From Leifsonia williamsii (GTDB lineage Bacteria; Actinomycetota; Actinomycetes; Actinomycetales; Microbacteriaceae): a DNA stretch of 64,000 nt. Location of the stretch: positions 2,418,001 through 2,482,000 of the forward strand of contig NZ_JAROCF010000001.1 of assembly GCF_030433685.1 (NCBI RefSeq). Direction: 5' to 3'. Numbering within the stretch: the stretch's first letter is position 1; the number at the start of each line of letters is the position of its first letter. A program made the position numbers and the translations under genes. Shown in pieces: positions 55,863 to 64,000 of the stretch. A model generated the notes under the pieces. It was not told the DNA's origin. It worked only from the letters and a program-made list of their open reading frames with translations, and ran no database searches.

Positions 55863-57116
55863 TCACTCCGCAGGGGGCCTGGTGGTGGGGGAGTCGGGGT
55901 CGTTCGGCGCGGCGGCGGGCGGTGTGCGCGGAGCGCGCGGTGTGCGCGGCCGGGGCGCGGTCGGGGTCGACTCGGAGGCGCCTGCGGCTGACGGGTCGGC
56001 GGCCTTCGTGCTCCGCGCGGCCGTCGGCGCCTTCGGCAGGCGCGCCTCCACCGCCGGCGTGATGCGGATCGCGTTCGGGTCGGGGACGGAGGCCGCCTGA
56101 CGCTTCGCGGCGGCGCGCGCCTTGCGGCCCTTGAGCGGCTTCTGCTCGGTCACCGCCTGGGTCGGCCGGGTGCGCGGCGGCTTGGCCCCGGCGACGCTCG
56201 CAGCGCTGTCGAAGCCGCTGAGCACGACCGCCGAGAGCGACGGCAGCTTCACATCCATCTCGTCGAGCGCCTTCTTGAGCTGTGCGCGCAGCTCGCGCGA
56301 GACGTCGTCCTTCGCGGTGGTGCGGGTCTTGATCACGATGCGGATGACCATGGCGTCGGCCGAGATCGACTCCAGCCCCCACAGCTCCGGCTTCTCGATG
56401 ATGCGCGAACGCCACTTGGGGCTCGTGGCGAGCGCGGTCGCCGTCTCCAGCATCTTCGCCTGGACCGCCTCGATGTCGGCGTCGTACGGCACGGCGAGGT
56501 CGATGATGACGCGGGCCCAGCCCTGCGACATGTTGCCGACGCGCAGGATCTCGCCGTTGCGCACGAACCAGAGCGTGCCGTTCACGTCGCGCACCTGGGT
56601 GATACGGATGCCCACGGCCTCCACCACACCGGTCGCCGGGCCGAGGTCCACCACGTCGCCGACCCCGAGCTGGTCCTCGAGGACCATGAAGAGGCCGTTG
56701 AGCACGTCGCGCACGATGTTCTGCGCACCGAAACCGAGGCCGGCGCCGATCGCGGCGGTGAGCAGGGCGAGCGAGCTCGCAGCGCTGGGCGCGACCACGC
56801 CGAAGATCATGACGATCGCGATGATGCCGACGGCGACGTTGACGATGTTGGTCAGCACCGAGCCGAGGGTGCGGGTGCGCTGCACCACCCGGACCGCCGC
56901 GAGGGGGGAGGCCACGAGCGCCTGCGTGTCGGTGACGTTCTGCTTGTTCTTCACCCCGCTGACGATCTGCTTGACCACGCGCCGGATGACGACGCGGAGG
57001 ATCCAGCTGAGGAGGAACGCGCCGCCGATGATCAGGGCGACGTTGAGGAGGGTCAGCCCGGCGCCCAGCAGCCACTGGAGCACGCCCGCCCAGAAGTCCG
57101 ATTCGAATACCTGCAT
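55863..57116 (-). CDS. Mechanosensitive ion channel (MscS family)
   Basis: 417 residues. Three or four membrane helices (about 10-40, 70-105, 110-130), then the conserved pore-lining helix region ALLTAAIGAGLGFGAQNIVRDVLNGLFMVLEDQLGVGDVV. A beta domain (GVVEAVGIRITQVRDVNGTLWFVRNGEI) and a Pro/Ala/Arg-rich cytoplasmic tail follow. It releases solutes during hypo-osmotic shock. ATG 57116 is 5' of a TACGCT hexamer 9 nt upstream. Confidence 0.92.
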   Translation of the reverse strand: MQVFESDFWAGVLQWLLGAGLTLLNVALIIGGAFLLSWILRVVIRRVVKQIVSGVKNKQNVTDTQALVASPLAAVRVVQRTRTLGSVLTNIVNVAVGIIAIVMIFGVVAPSAASSLALLTAAIGAGLGFGAQNIVRDVLNGLFMVLEDQLGVGDVVDLGPATGVVEAVGIRITQVRDVNGTLWFVRNGEILRVGNMSQGWARVIIDLAVPYDADIEAVQAKMLETATALATSPKWRSRIIEKPELWGLESISADAMVIRIVIKTRTTAKDDVSRELRAQLKKALDEMDVKLPSLSAVVLSGFDSAASVAGAKPPRTRPTQAVTEQKPLKGRKARAAAKRQAASVPDPNAIRITPAVEARLPKAPTAARSTKAADPSAAGASESTPTAPRPRTPRAPRTPPAAAPNDPDSPTTRPPAE

Positions 57117-57181
57117 ACCGGTTCCAGCGTATCGGGCGGCGCCTTGGGGCGGGCTGGACCAGAGGGACCCGGCGGTCCGGA

Positions 57182-57859
57182 TCAGCGCGCGACGAGCCCG
57201 TTGTCGTACGCGAAGATGACCGCGTGCACCCGATCGCGGAGGTGCAGCTTGGCGAGCACCCGACCGACGTGCGTCTTCACCGTCGACTCGGTGAGGAAGA
57301 ACTTCGCACCGATCTCGCCGTTCGTGAGCCCGTCGGCCATCGCCAGCAGGATCTCGCGCTCGCGCGGCGTCAAGGCGTCGGCCGGGTCGTCGCCGGCCGC
57401 TGCGGGCGAGTCGGAGGCGGGGAGGCGGTCGGCGAACAGCTCGAGCATGGCGCGGGTCACCCGACCGGTGACCGCGGCGTCGCCGGCAGCGACCGCGCGG
57501 ATGGCCGCGATCAGCTCCTCGGGCCGCGCGTCCTTCAGCAGGAAACCGCTCGCGCCGGCACGAAGACCGCCGAACGCGTACTCGTCGAGGTCGAACGTCG
57601 TGAGGATGATGATGCGCGCCGCCGGGTTCGCCGCGACGATGCGGCGGGTCGCCTCGATGCCGTCGAGGGTCGGCATCCGCACGTCCATCAGGATGACGTC
57701 CGGGCGCGCCTCCACCGCCAGCCGTACCGCCTCCGCCCCGTCGCCCGCCTCGCCGACGACCGCGAGCTCGGGCTCGGCCTCCAGCACCATGCGGAAGCCG
57801 AGGCGGACGAGCGCCTGGTCGTCCACCAGCAGGATGCGCAGGGGGCGGGAGTCGGTCAT
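57182..57859 (-). CDS. Two-component response regulator, NarL/LuxR family
   Basis: 225 residues. The receiver's acidic pocket is LVDDQ near the N-terminus, the phospho-acceptor Asp59 in ILMDVRMPT, and the conserved Lys in LLKDARPEELI. The HTH is LTPREREILLAMADGLTNGEIGAKFFLTESTVKTHVGRVLAKL. ATG 57859 overlaps the kinase stop. It probably controls the ABC genes upstream. Confidence 0.96.
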   Translation of the reverse strand: MTDSRPLRILLVDDQALVRLGFRMVLEAEPELAVVGEAGDGAEAVRLAVEARPDVILMDVRMPTLDGIEATRRIVAANPAARIIILTTFDLDEYAFGGLRAGASGFLLKDARPEELIAAIRAVAAGDAAVTGRVTRAMLELFADRLPASDSPAAAGDDPADALTPREREILLAMADGLTNGEIGAKFFLTESTVKTHVGRVLAKLHLRDRVHAVIFAYDNGLVAR

Positions 57860-59196
57860 GAGTCCTCCGTCGTGGGTGAGGCGGTCGGTGCGGTCGGTTC
57901 GGTCGGTGCGGTTCCCGGCGTCTGCGCGGCCGGCACCGCCTGCCCCTCCGCGGCGGGCAGCTCGGCGTGGACGCGCCAGCCGCCGCCCGGCCGCGGGCCG
58001 GTCTCGATCCGCCCGCCGTACAGCGCGACGCGTTCGCGCAGGCCGATCAGCCCGCGGCCCGAGCCCGGCGCGACCGGTCCGTGCATGGCGGCGTCGTCCT
58101 CCACCGTGATCACGATGGTGTCGCGGTCGAAGCGGAGGGTCGCCTCCACCGTATCGGCCAGCGGGGCGTAGCGGAGGGCGTTGGTCAGCGCCTCCTGGAC
58201 CACCCGGAACACCGTGAGCTGCCGCCCGACGTCGTCCGGCGGTGTTCCGGTCACCGTGATCCGCACCGGGAGACCGGCCGCCCGGAACCGCTCGATCAGC
58301 ACGCCCAGCTCGGCGATGCCCGGCTGCGGCTCGTGCTCGACCGCCGTGCCGTCCTCGGCGGCGCGGAGCACGCCGAGCAGCCTCCGCATGTCACCCAGCG
58401 CGCCGCGGCCGGTCTCGGCGACGAGCCGCATGGTCTCCGCCGACCGTTCGGGCGCCGTCTGCGCGAGGCGCGCCGAGCCGTCCGCCAGCGTGATCATCAC
58501 GGTCAGGCTGTGCGAGACGATGTCGTGCATCTCGCGCGCGATCCGGCTGCGCTCGGCCGCCGTGGCGATCTCGGCCTGCTGGTCGCGCTCGCGGGCGAGC
58601 TGGCGGGCGAGGTCGATCAGGGCGGCGAGGTAGCGCCTCCTGCTGCCGACCGAGCTGCCGATCAGCACCGCGAACGCCGACAGCACGAGGACGCCGAGGG
58701 CCACGATGATCGGGTCTCCGGGCCGCTGCGACAGGAAGCCGGTGGGCTGCAGCAACCGGGCGGTCAGGATCGCCGCGCCGCTGACCACGGCCAGCACCCC
58801 GAAGGCGATCCACGCCGCCCTCGCCGAGCGGTAGGCGGCCAGCGCGTACAGCGCCAGCATCGCGGGGAGGATGTCGGCCGACTCGGCGAAGACGATGGTC
58901 GCCGCGAGCGTGCCGATGGTGACGCCGAACACCACCGCCGGGTGGTGGCGCCGCGCGAACAGCGCGACGCCCGCGACCGCGGCCAGGATCGTCGTCGTGA
59001 TCGTCTGCGGCGTCGGATGCGGGAGCACCGTGGCGATGCCCACCGCGACGGATGGGATCAGGTAGACGAGCGCGACGGCGGCGTCGACCAGCAGCGGATG
59101 CGCGGCGAGGAAACGCCGGACGGCCCCGGGCGGCCTCGGCAGTTCGAGGGCGCCCGGGGCCGCGGCGGCAGCGGAGGGGGTGGAGGCGGAAGTCAC
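57856..59196 (-). CDS. Sensor histidine kinase (HisKA_3)
   Basis: 446 residues. Five or six N-terminal membrane helices (about 32-185) form a short-loop intramembrane-type sensor. The phospho-acceptor His224 is in REMHDIVSHSL, the ATPase domain with NALRYAP, and the G box SGRGLIGLRERV. The tail is Pro/Thr-rich. Next to an ABC-2 transporter, it resembles antibiotic-sensing modules. ATG 59196 lies 43 nt after the permease. Confidence 0.95.
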   Translation of the reverse strand: MTSASTPSAAAAAPGALELPRPPGAVRRFLAAHPLLVDAAVALVYLIPSVAVGIATVLPHPTPQTITTTILAAVAGVALFARRHHPAVVFGVTIGTLAATIVFAESADILPAMLALYALAAYRSARAAWIAFGVLAVVSGAAILTARLLQPTGFLSQRPGDPIIVALGVLVLSAFAVLIGSSVGSRRRYLAALIDLARQLARERDQQAEIATAAERSRIAREMHDIVSHSLTVMITLADGSARLAQTAPERSAETMRLVAETGRGALGDMRRLLGVLRAAEDGTAVEHEPQPGIAELGVLIERFRAAGLPVRITVTGTPPDDVGRQLTVFRVVQEALTNALRYAPLADTVEATLRFDRDTIVITVEDDAAMHGPVAPGSGRGLIGLRERVALYGGRIETGPRPGGGWRVHAELPAAEGQAVPAAQTPGTAPTEPTAPTASPTTEDS

Positions 59197-59239
59197 GCGG
59201 TCGGTGCTGTCCTCACGCTGTCGTCGTCACGCGGCGCCC

Positions 59240-60100
59240 TCAGGCATCCCGGCGCTGCAGCAGCACGCCGCCGACGATCAGCGCGACGAGCGCCCAGACC
59301 GCGACCGTGAGGACGTTGGCCCACGGCTCCAGCGAGCCGTTCGCGATGCCGGCCATGCCGCCGCCCGCATTGCTGAGCAGGTAGTGCTCGGCGTCAGCGA
59401 GCCACTCGGTCTTGGTCAGGCCCGTGACGATGTTGGCGATGATCGGCAGCACCAGCAGCACGCCGAGCGCTGCGGCGATGCCGCCGGCGCTCGCCTTCAC
59501 GATGGCGCCGACGCCGAGTGCGAATACCGAGACGAAGCCCAGGTAGGCCCCCGCGCCGAGGATCGCCCAGAGGGTGTCGGCCGACAGCAGGTCGCCCTCG
59601 TAGCCCTTGCCGTTGAGCAGGGGCACGGCGATCGCCCAGGAGGCGGCCGACGCGATGATGCCCACGACGAACGAGACGACGAACAGCACCAGCGTCTTGG
59701 CCAGCAGCACCGGATAGCGGCGCGGGACGGCCGCGAAGGAGGAGCGGATCATGCCGGTGGAGAACTCGCCCGAGATGACGAGCACGCCGAGCACCGCGAC
59801 GACGAGCGCCGAGAAGGTCAGGCCCGCGGTGGCCGCGGTGGTCACGAACATGTCGGCCTGCGCCTCCACGGCGGCCTGCTGCGGCCCGGGCACGCCGGAG
59901 GTCAGCACGTCCTTCGACGGGATGGAGGCCGACACGAGCGCCGAGACGCCGACGACGAGCACGATCGCGCTCGCGAGCGTCCAGAACGTCGAGCGCAGCG
60001 TGCGCAGCTTGATCCACTCGGAGCGGACGACGCGCGGGAAGCTGAGCCGCCCGAGCGACTGGTGGATGTGGCCGGTGGCCGGTGCGGTTGCGGTGCTCAT
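59240..60100 (-). CDS. ABC-2 type transporter permease
   Basis: 286 residues. SFPRVVRSEWIKLRTLRSTFWTLASAIVLVVG is the typical start of actinobacterial ABC-2 permeases, followed by six membrane helices. ISGEFSTGMIRSSFAAVPRR is the conserved ABC-2 motif before the second helix pair. It exports lipid, peptide or drug with the upstream ATPase. ATG 60100 overlaps the ATPase stop. Confidence 0.93.
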   Translation of the reverse strand: MSTATAPATGHIHQSLGRLSFPRVVRSEWIKLRTLRSTFWTLASAIVLVVGVSALVSASIPSKDVLTSGVPGPQQAAVEAQADMFVTTAATAGLTFSALVVAVLGVLVISGEFSTGMIRSSFAAVPRRYPVLLAKTLVLFVVSFVVGIIASAASWAIAVPLLNGKGYEGDLLSADTLWAILGAGAYLGFVSVFALGVGAIVKASAGGIAAALGVLLVLPIIANIVTGLTKTEWLADAEHYLLSNAGGGMAGIANGSLEPWANVLTVAVWALVALIVGGVLLQRRDA

Positions 60101-61008
60101 CGGGTGACCTCCGTGCGGTATTCGACCTCGTCGTGGGTGAGTTCGAGGTAGGCCTCCTCGAGGGAGGCGCTGATCGGGGTGAGCTCGTGCAGCACGACGC
60201 CGGCGTGCGCGGCGGCCTCGCCCACCTGCGCGGCGGTGAGGCCGGAGACCTCCAGCAGCTGCGCCTCCACGCCGGTGATGGTCACGTCGGCGGAGGCGAT
60301 CGCGTTGGCGAGCACCTCCGGCTGCGGCGTGCGCACGCGGACGGCGTTGCGGGTGGCCCCGGCGAGGATGTCGCCGACGGGCGCGTCGGCGAGGATGCGG
60401 CCGCGGCCCAGCACGATGATGTGGTCGGCGGTCTGCGCCATCTCGCTCATGAGGTGCGACGAGAGGAAGACCGTGCGGCCCTGCCCGGCGAGGTGCCTGG
60501 CGAACTGGCGCACCCAGAGCACGCCCTCGGGGTCGAGGCCGTTGACCGGCTCGTCGAGGATCAGCGTCGCCGGGTCGCCGAGCATGGCGGCGGCGATGCC
60601 GAGCCGCTGGCCCATGCCGAGCGAGAAGCCGCCGACGCGCTTGCCGGCGACCGCGTCGAGCCCGGTCAGGCCGATGACCTCGTGCACCCGGCGCTTCGGG
60701 ATGCCGTGGGTCGCGGCCATCGCGAGCAGGTGGGAGTAGGCGGTGCGGCCGGTGTGCACGGCCTTCGCGTCGAGGAGGGCGCCGACCTCGGTCAGCGGGG
60801 AGCGGAGCTCCGCGTACCGCTTGCCGTCGATCGTGGCGCTGCCCGAGGTGGGCCGGTCCAGTCCCATGATCATGCGCATGGTCGTGGACTTGCCGGCGCC
60901 GTTCGGGCCGAGGAAGCCGGTCACCCGGCCGGGCTGGATGGTCGCCGTGATGCCGTCGACGGCGGTCTTGCTGCCGAACGTCTTGGTGAGGCGGTCGAGT
61001 CGGATCAT
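60097..61008 (-). CDS. ABC transporter ATP-binding protein
   Basis: 303 residues. Walker A GPNGAGKSTTMRMIMGL (about residues 35-51), signature FSLGMGQRLGIA, Walker B LILDEPVNGLD and H-loop LSSHLMSEM. A C-terminal DUF4162-like part follows. It is the first gene of ATPase-permease-kinase-regulator. ATG 61008 has TAGCGT 7 nt upstream on the minus strand (leaderless). Confidence 0.95.
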   Translation of the reverse strand: MIRLDRLTKTFGSKTAVDGITATIQPGRVTGFLGPNGAGKSTTMRMIMGLDRPTSGSATIDGKRYAELRSPLTEVGALLDAKAVHTGRTAYSHLLAMAATHGIPKRRVHEVIGLTGLDAVAGKRVGGFSLGMGQRLGIAAAMLGDPATLILDEPVNGLDPEGVLWVRQFARHLAGQGRTVFLSSHLMSEMAQTADHIIVLGRGRILADAPVGDILAGATRNAVRVRTPQPEVLANAIASADVTITGVEAQLLEVSGLTAAQVGEAAAHAGVVLHELTPISASLEEAYLELTHDEVEYRTEVTR

Positions 61009-61028
61009 GCGTCCAACGCTAGGGGAGG

Positions 61029-61081
61029 GGACCCCGTCCCGTCATCGGCCCGTGGTACGAGACCGTGCCGGGACGGGGTCC
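61029..61081 (-). terminator. Terminator after pepN
   Basis: A 13-bp stem (61029-61041 with 61069-61081) with a 27-nt loop, 18 bp after the pepN stop and before the ABC operon start. No U-run. Confidence 0.6.
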
Positions 61082-61098
61082 TTCCGTGGTGCCGTCCG

Positions 61099-63645
61099 CT
61101 ACGCCTGCGCGTCCCTGGCCTGAGCGGCCAGCGCGCGCTCGACGCCGGCGAGGTTCTCGATCACGAGGCGGCGGAGCGCTGCGGGCTCCGGGTTGGCGTC
61201 CAGCCAGGCCCGGGTGGCGTCGCGCAGCTCCGCGTTCGCGAGCGGCGCCGGGTACATGCCCGCCACCAGGTACTCGGCGATCTTGTACGTGCGCGAGGCC
61301 CACACCTCCTGCAGCGCCGCGAAGTAGGGCTCGACGAAGGCCGCCAGCACCTGCTTGTCCGCCGCGCGCTGGAAGCCCATCCCGGTGAACCGCACGATGG
61401 TGTTCGGGAGGTCGTCCGACCCGAACACGGAGTCCCAGGCCGCCTGCTTGCCGGCGAGCGTCGGCATGCTCGCGCGCGCCTGGGCGGCGAACTGCGCGCC
61501 GTTGGCGGTGTTGTCGGCCGCGAGCGCTGCCGCGACCTCGTCCTCGCCCGCCGCGCCTCCCGCGACCAGCGCGATGAGCAGCTCCCAGCCGAGGTCCGTG
61601 TCGACGGTGAGACCGGGGAGGGTCGTGCTGCCGTCGCGCAGGGCGGCGATCGTCGCGAGCTGCTCGGGCGTGGAGGCCAGGGCCGCGAAGAACTTGACGA
61701 ATTGGAACTGCGCGTCGCTGCCGGCCTCGGCCTGCTGCGCGAGCTCCCACAGCGCGTCGGCCGCGTGCTCCGCCGTCTCCTTCTGGCGCTCCGGGGCGAC
61801 ATAGGCGGTCGCCGCCAGCACCAGCTGGTTGAGCGTCGTGCGGATGGTCGTCGACTCGGTCTCCGGCGCGATGTTGCCGAGCACGAGCTTGACGTAGTCG
61901 CTCGCCGCCGTCTCGGCGTCGCGCGTGGCGTCCCACACGGCCCCCCAGACCAGCGAGCGCGCCAGCGGGCTCTCGATCGACGAGAGGTGGTCGATCGCGA
62001 CTCGCAGCGACTCCTCGTCGAGACGGATCTTGGCGTAGGCCAGGTCGTCATCGTTGATCAGCACCAGCGCCGGGCGGCGGCGGCCGACCAGCTCGGCGAC
62101 CTCGGTCCGCTCGCCGTCGACGTCGAGCTCGACGCGGTGGTCGCGCACGAGCCTCCCGTCGACCAGCTCGTAGAAGCCGATCGCGAGGCGGTGCGGGCGG
62201 ATCGTCGGGTAGTCGGCCGGGGCGGACTGCAGCACGGCGAAGGAGGTGATGGTGCCGTCGGCGTCGACCTCCAGCTCCGGCCGGAGCGTGTTGACCCCCG
62301 CGGTCTCGAGCCACTTGCCGGCCCAGTCGGTCAGGTCGCGGCCGCTCGTGGCCTCCAGCTCGACCAGCAGGTCCTTCAGCTCGGTGTTCGAGTGCGCGTG
62401 CTTCTTGAAGTACTGCGCGACGCCGGCGAGGAAGTCGTCCTGCCCGACCCACGCGACGAGCTGCTTGAGCACCGAAGCGCCCTTGGCGTAGGTGATGCCG
62501 TCGAAGTTGACCTGCACGTCCTCCAGGTCGTTGATCGTGGCGACGATCGGGTGGGTGGACGGCAGCTGGTCCTGGCGGTACGCCCAGCTCTTCTCCATCG
62601 CGGCGAAGGTCGTCCAGGCCTCCGTCCACTCGGTGGCCTCTGCCGTGGCGAGGGTTGAGGCGTACTCGGCGAACGACTCGTTCAGCCACAGGTCGTTCCA
62701 CCACTTCATGGTGACCAGGTCGCCGAACCACATGTGCGCCAGCTCGTGCAGGATCGTGACGACCCGGCGCTCCTTGATCGCATCGGTCACCTTGGAGCGG
62801 AACACGTACGTCTCGGTGAAGGTCACCGCTCCCGCGTTCTCCATCGCGCCCGCGTTGAACTCCGGCACGAACAGCTGGTCGTACTTCTCGAACGGGTACG
62901 CGTAGTCGAACCGCTCCTCGTAGAACGCGAAGCCCTCCCGCGTCTTCTCGAACACGTAGTCGGCGTCGAGGTACTCGGCGAGGCTCTTGCGGGCGTACAC
63001 GCCGAGCGGGATGGTGCGGCCGTCGCGGCTGGTCAGCTCGCTGTGCACCGACGCGTACGGGCCGGCGATGAGGGCCGTGATGTAGGAGGAGATGACCGTC
63101 GTCGGGGCGAACGACCAGGTCTTCTTCCCTTCGCCGGCGTCGACCGGCTCGGGAGTGGGGGAGTTGCTCACGACGGCCCAGTGGGCGGGCGCGGTCACGG
63201 TGAAGGTGAACTCCGCCTTCAGGTCCGGCTGCTCGAACACGGCGAACATGCGCCGCGAGTCCGGCACCTCGAACTGCGTGTAGAGGTACACCTCCCCGTC
63301 GACCGGGTCGACGAAGCGGTGCAGGCCCTCACCGGTATTGGTGTAGATCGCGTCGGAGACCACGACCAGCTCGTTCTGCTCCTGCAGCCCGTCGAGCCGG
63401 ATGCGGACGCCGTCGCTCACCTGCGCCGGGTCCAGCTCGACGCCGTTGAGCGTCACCGAGTGCACGGTGCGGGTGATGGCGTCGATGAAGGTGGAGGCGC
63501 CGGCCGTCGCGTCGAACCGCGCGGTCGTGGTGCTGCGGAACGTCTCCGGCCCGGTGGTCAGGTCGAGCACGACGTCGTAGCTGCGGGTGCGGACGAGCGA
63601 CGCGCGCTCCTGGGCTTCGATGCGGGTGAGGTTCTCTCCTGGCAA
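61099..63645 (-). CDS. pepN: Aminopeptidase N (M1 family)
   Basis: 848 residues. The GAMEN-type exopeptidase motif NAGAMENAG is at about residue 258, the zinc motif HELAH at 300-304 (ILHELAHMWFGD), and the third ligand Glu in LNESFAEY. The C-terminal ERAP1-like helical domain fills the second half. It removes N-terminal residues from peptides. The start is TTG 63645, preceded by AAGGAG at a 6-nt-range spacing; a TAAGGT box lies further upstream. Confidence 0.96.
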   Translation of the reverse strand: MPGENLTRIEAQERASLVRTRSYDVVLDLTTGPETFRSTTTARFDATAGASTFIDAITRTVHSVTLNGVELDPAQVSDGVRIRLDGLQEQNELVVVSDAIYTNTGEGLHRFVDPVDGEVYLYTQFEVPDSRRMFAVFEQPDLKAEFTFTVTAPAHWAVVSNSPTPEPVDAGEGKKTWSFAPTTVISSYITALIAGPYASVHSELTSRDGRTIPLGVYARKSLAEYLDADYVFEKTREGFAFYEERFDYAYPFEKYDQLFVPEFNAGAMENAGAVTFTETYVFRSKVTDAIKERRVVTILHELAHMWFGDLVTMKWWNDLWLNESFAEYASTLATAEATEWTEAWTTFAAMEKSWAYRQDQLPSTHPIVATINDLEDVQVNFDGITYAKGASVLKQLVAWVGQDDFLAGVAQYFKKHAHSNTELKDLLVELEATSGRDLTDWAGKWLETAGVNTLRPELEVDADGTITSFAVLQSAPADYPTIRPHRLAIGFYELVDGRLVRDHRVELDVDGERTEVAELVGRRRPALVLINDDDLAYAKIRLDEESLRVAIDHLSSIESPLARSLVWGAVWDATRDAETAASDYVKLVLGNIAPETESTTIRTTLNQLVLAATAYVAPERQKETAEHAADALWELAQQAEAGSDAQFQFVKFFAALASTPEQLATIAALRDGSTTLPGLTVDTDLGWELLIALVAGGAAGEDEVAAALAADNTANGAQFAAQARASMPTLAGKQAAWDSVFGSDDLPNTIVRFTGMGFQRAADKQVLAAFVEPYFAALQEVWASRTYKIAEYLVAGMYPAPLANAELRDATRAWLDANPEPAALRRLVIENLAGVERALAAQARDAQA

Positions 63646-63746
63646 CGCTGACTCCTTGGACGAGGGGATACGGCGTGGATCGTGTCCACCGGATCCACCT
63701 TAGTGATCCAGCCTCGAGCGTCGGCGGCCTTCCCTAAACTGTCGCT

Positions 63747-64000
63747 ATGCGCATCCATATCGCCACCGATCACGCCGGCCTCGACTTCAGCAGGCACCTG
63801 CAGGAGCATCTGAGCGCGGCGGGGCACGAGGTGGTCGATCACGGGCCGCAGGAGTACGACCCGATCGACGACTACCCCGCGTTCTGCATCAACGCGGCGA
63901 AGGCCGTGGTGCGCGACCAGCAGGCCGGGGTGGAGGCGCTGGGCGTCGTGTTCGGCGGCTCCGGCAACGGCGAGCAGATCGCGGCCAACAAGGTTCTGGG
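63747..64000 (+). CDS. rpiB: Ribose-5-phosphate isomerase B-like (partial, runs off the window)
   Basis: About 85 residues are visible, beginning MRIHIATDHAGLDFSRHLQEHL, which is the RpiB/LacAB fold, with LGVVFGGSGNGEQIAANKV as the conserved SGNG loop. It interconverts ribose-5- and ribulose-5-phosphate; allied LacAB functions are possible. TAAACT at 63735-63740 ends 6 nt before ATG 63747, so it is probably leaderless. It is divergent from pepN. Confidence 0.9.
   Translation, partial: MRIHIATDHAGLDFSRHLQEHLSAAGHEVVDHGPQEYDPIDDYPAFCINAAKAVVRDQQAGVEALGVVFGGSGNGEQIAANKVL

Overview
The window is about 70% G+C, densely coded and rich in GTG starts. It contains the GlgE alpha-glucan pathway, GatCAB, a long LigA and an Orn / tRNA-His pair. 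Together these point to an actinobacterium, most likely a Microbacteriaceae member close to Leifsonia. That placement is inferred from gene content and protein sequence, not from a search. I see no phage, transposase, integrase or CRISPR; this is chromosomal backbone with a few accessory loci.

Layout. 1-7757: glycogen / alpha-glucan metabolism (glgB fragment and glgE leftward, glgP rightward, then ybaK and glgX leftward). 7776-12619: cysteine desulfurase, mnmA and ligA. 12802-16011: two exported hydrolases. 16077-21472: gatCAB, a YbaK-like protein, a DUF2236 protein and a thioesterase. 21469-23886: acyl-CoA ligase and a nucleotide-sugar-epimerase-like SDR, leftward. 23974-27259: DUF6412 / YidC-like pair, GNAT, DUF1697 and hypotheticals. 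27310-30655: aldo/keto reductase, dinB and a membrane EEP nuclease. 30760-34802: GerW-like protein, TPP riboswitch and the YkoE-YkoD-YkoC ECF transporter, then a P-loop kinase. 34858-37498: small proteins, a zincin, a MetE-like protein and a secreted transglycosylase-like protein with a long leader. 37822-39762: MFS exporter with divergent ArsR-type regulator. 39816-41979: tRNA-His, orn, SGNH hydrolase, thioredoxin-like protein and tRNA-Arg. 42023-45254: MFS with divergent LysR, then nadE. 45348-50174: membrane protein, msrA, SSB-like protein, lipoprotein, ettA and a thioesterase. 50275-52085: Rieske lipoprotein divergent from an ECF sigma / anti-sigma pair. 52102-55861: TesB, hypothetical, FAD dehydrogenase and truncated haemoglobin. 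55863-61008: MscS channel, two-component system and ABC-2 transporter. 61099-64000: pepN and the start of an rpiB-like gene.

Regulation. Many genes here have a TANNNT hexamer ending exactly 6 or 7 nt before the start codon and no Shine-Dalgarno, the geometry of leaderless transcripts. The most interesting regulatory site is between the Rieske gene and the ECF sigma gene: both directions carry an identical TGAACC-N16-CGTGTC promoter, which resembles the SigL consensus and predicts that the sigma factor drives itself and the Rieske protein. Other signals are a TPP riboswitch, a direct-repeat operator candidate next to the ArsR-type gene, a palindrome next to the LysR gene, several very long perfect stems between genes, and two diverged copies of a 63-bp palindromic intergenic element.
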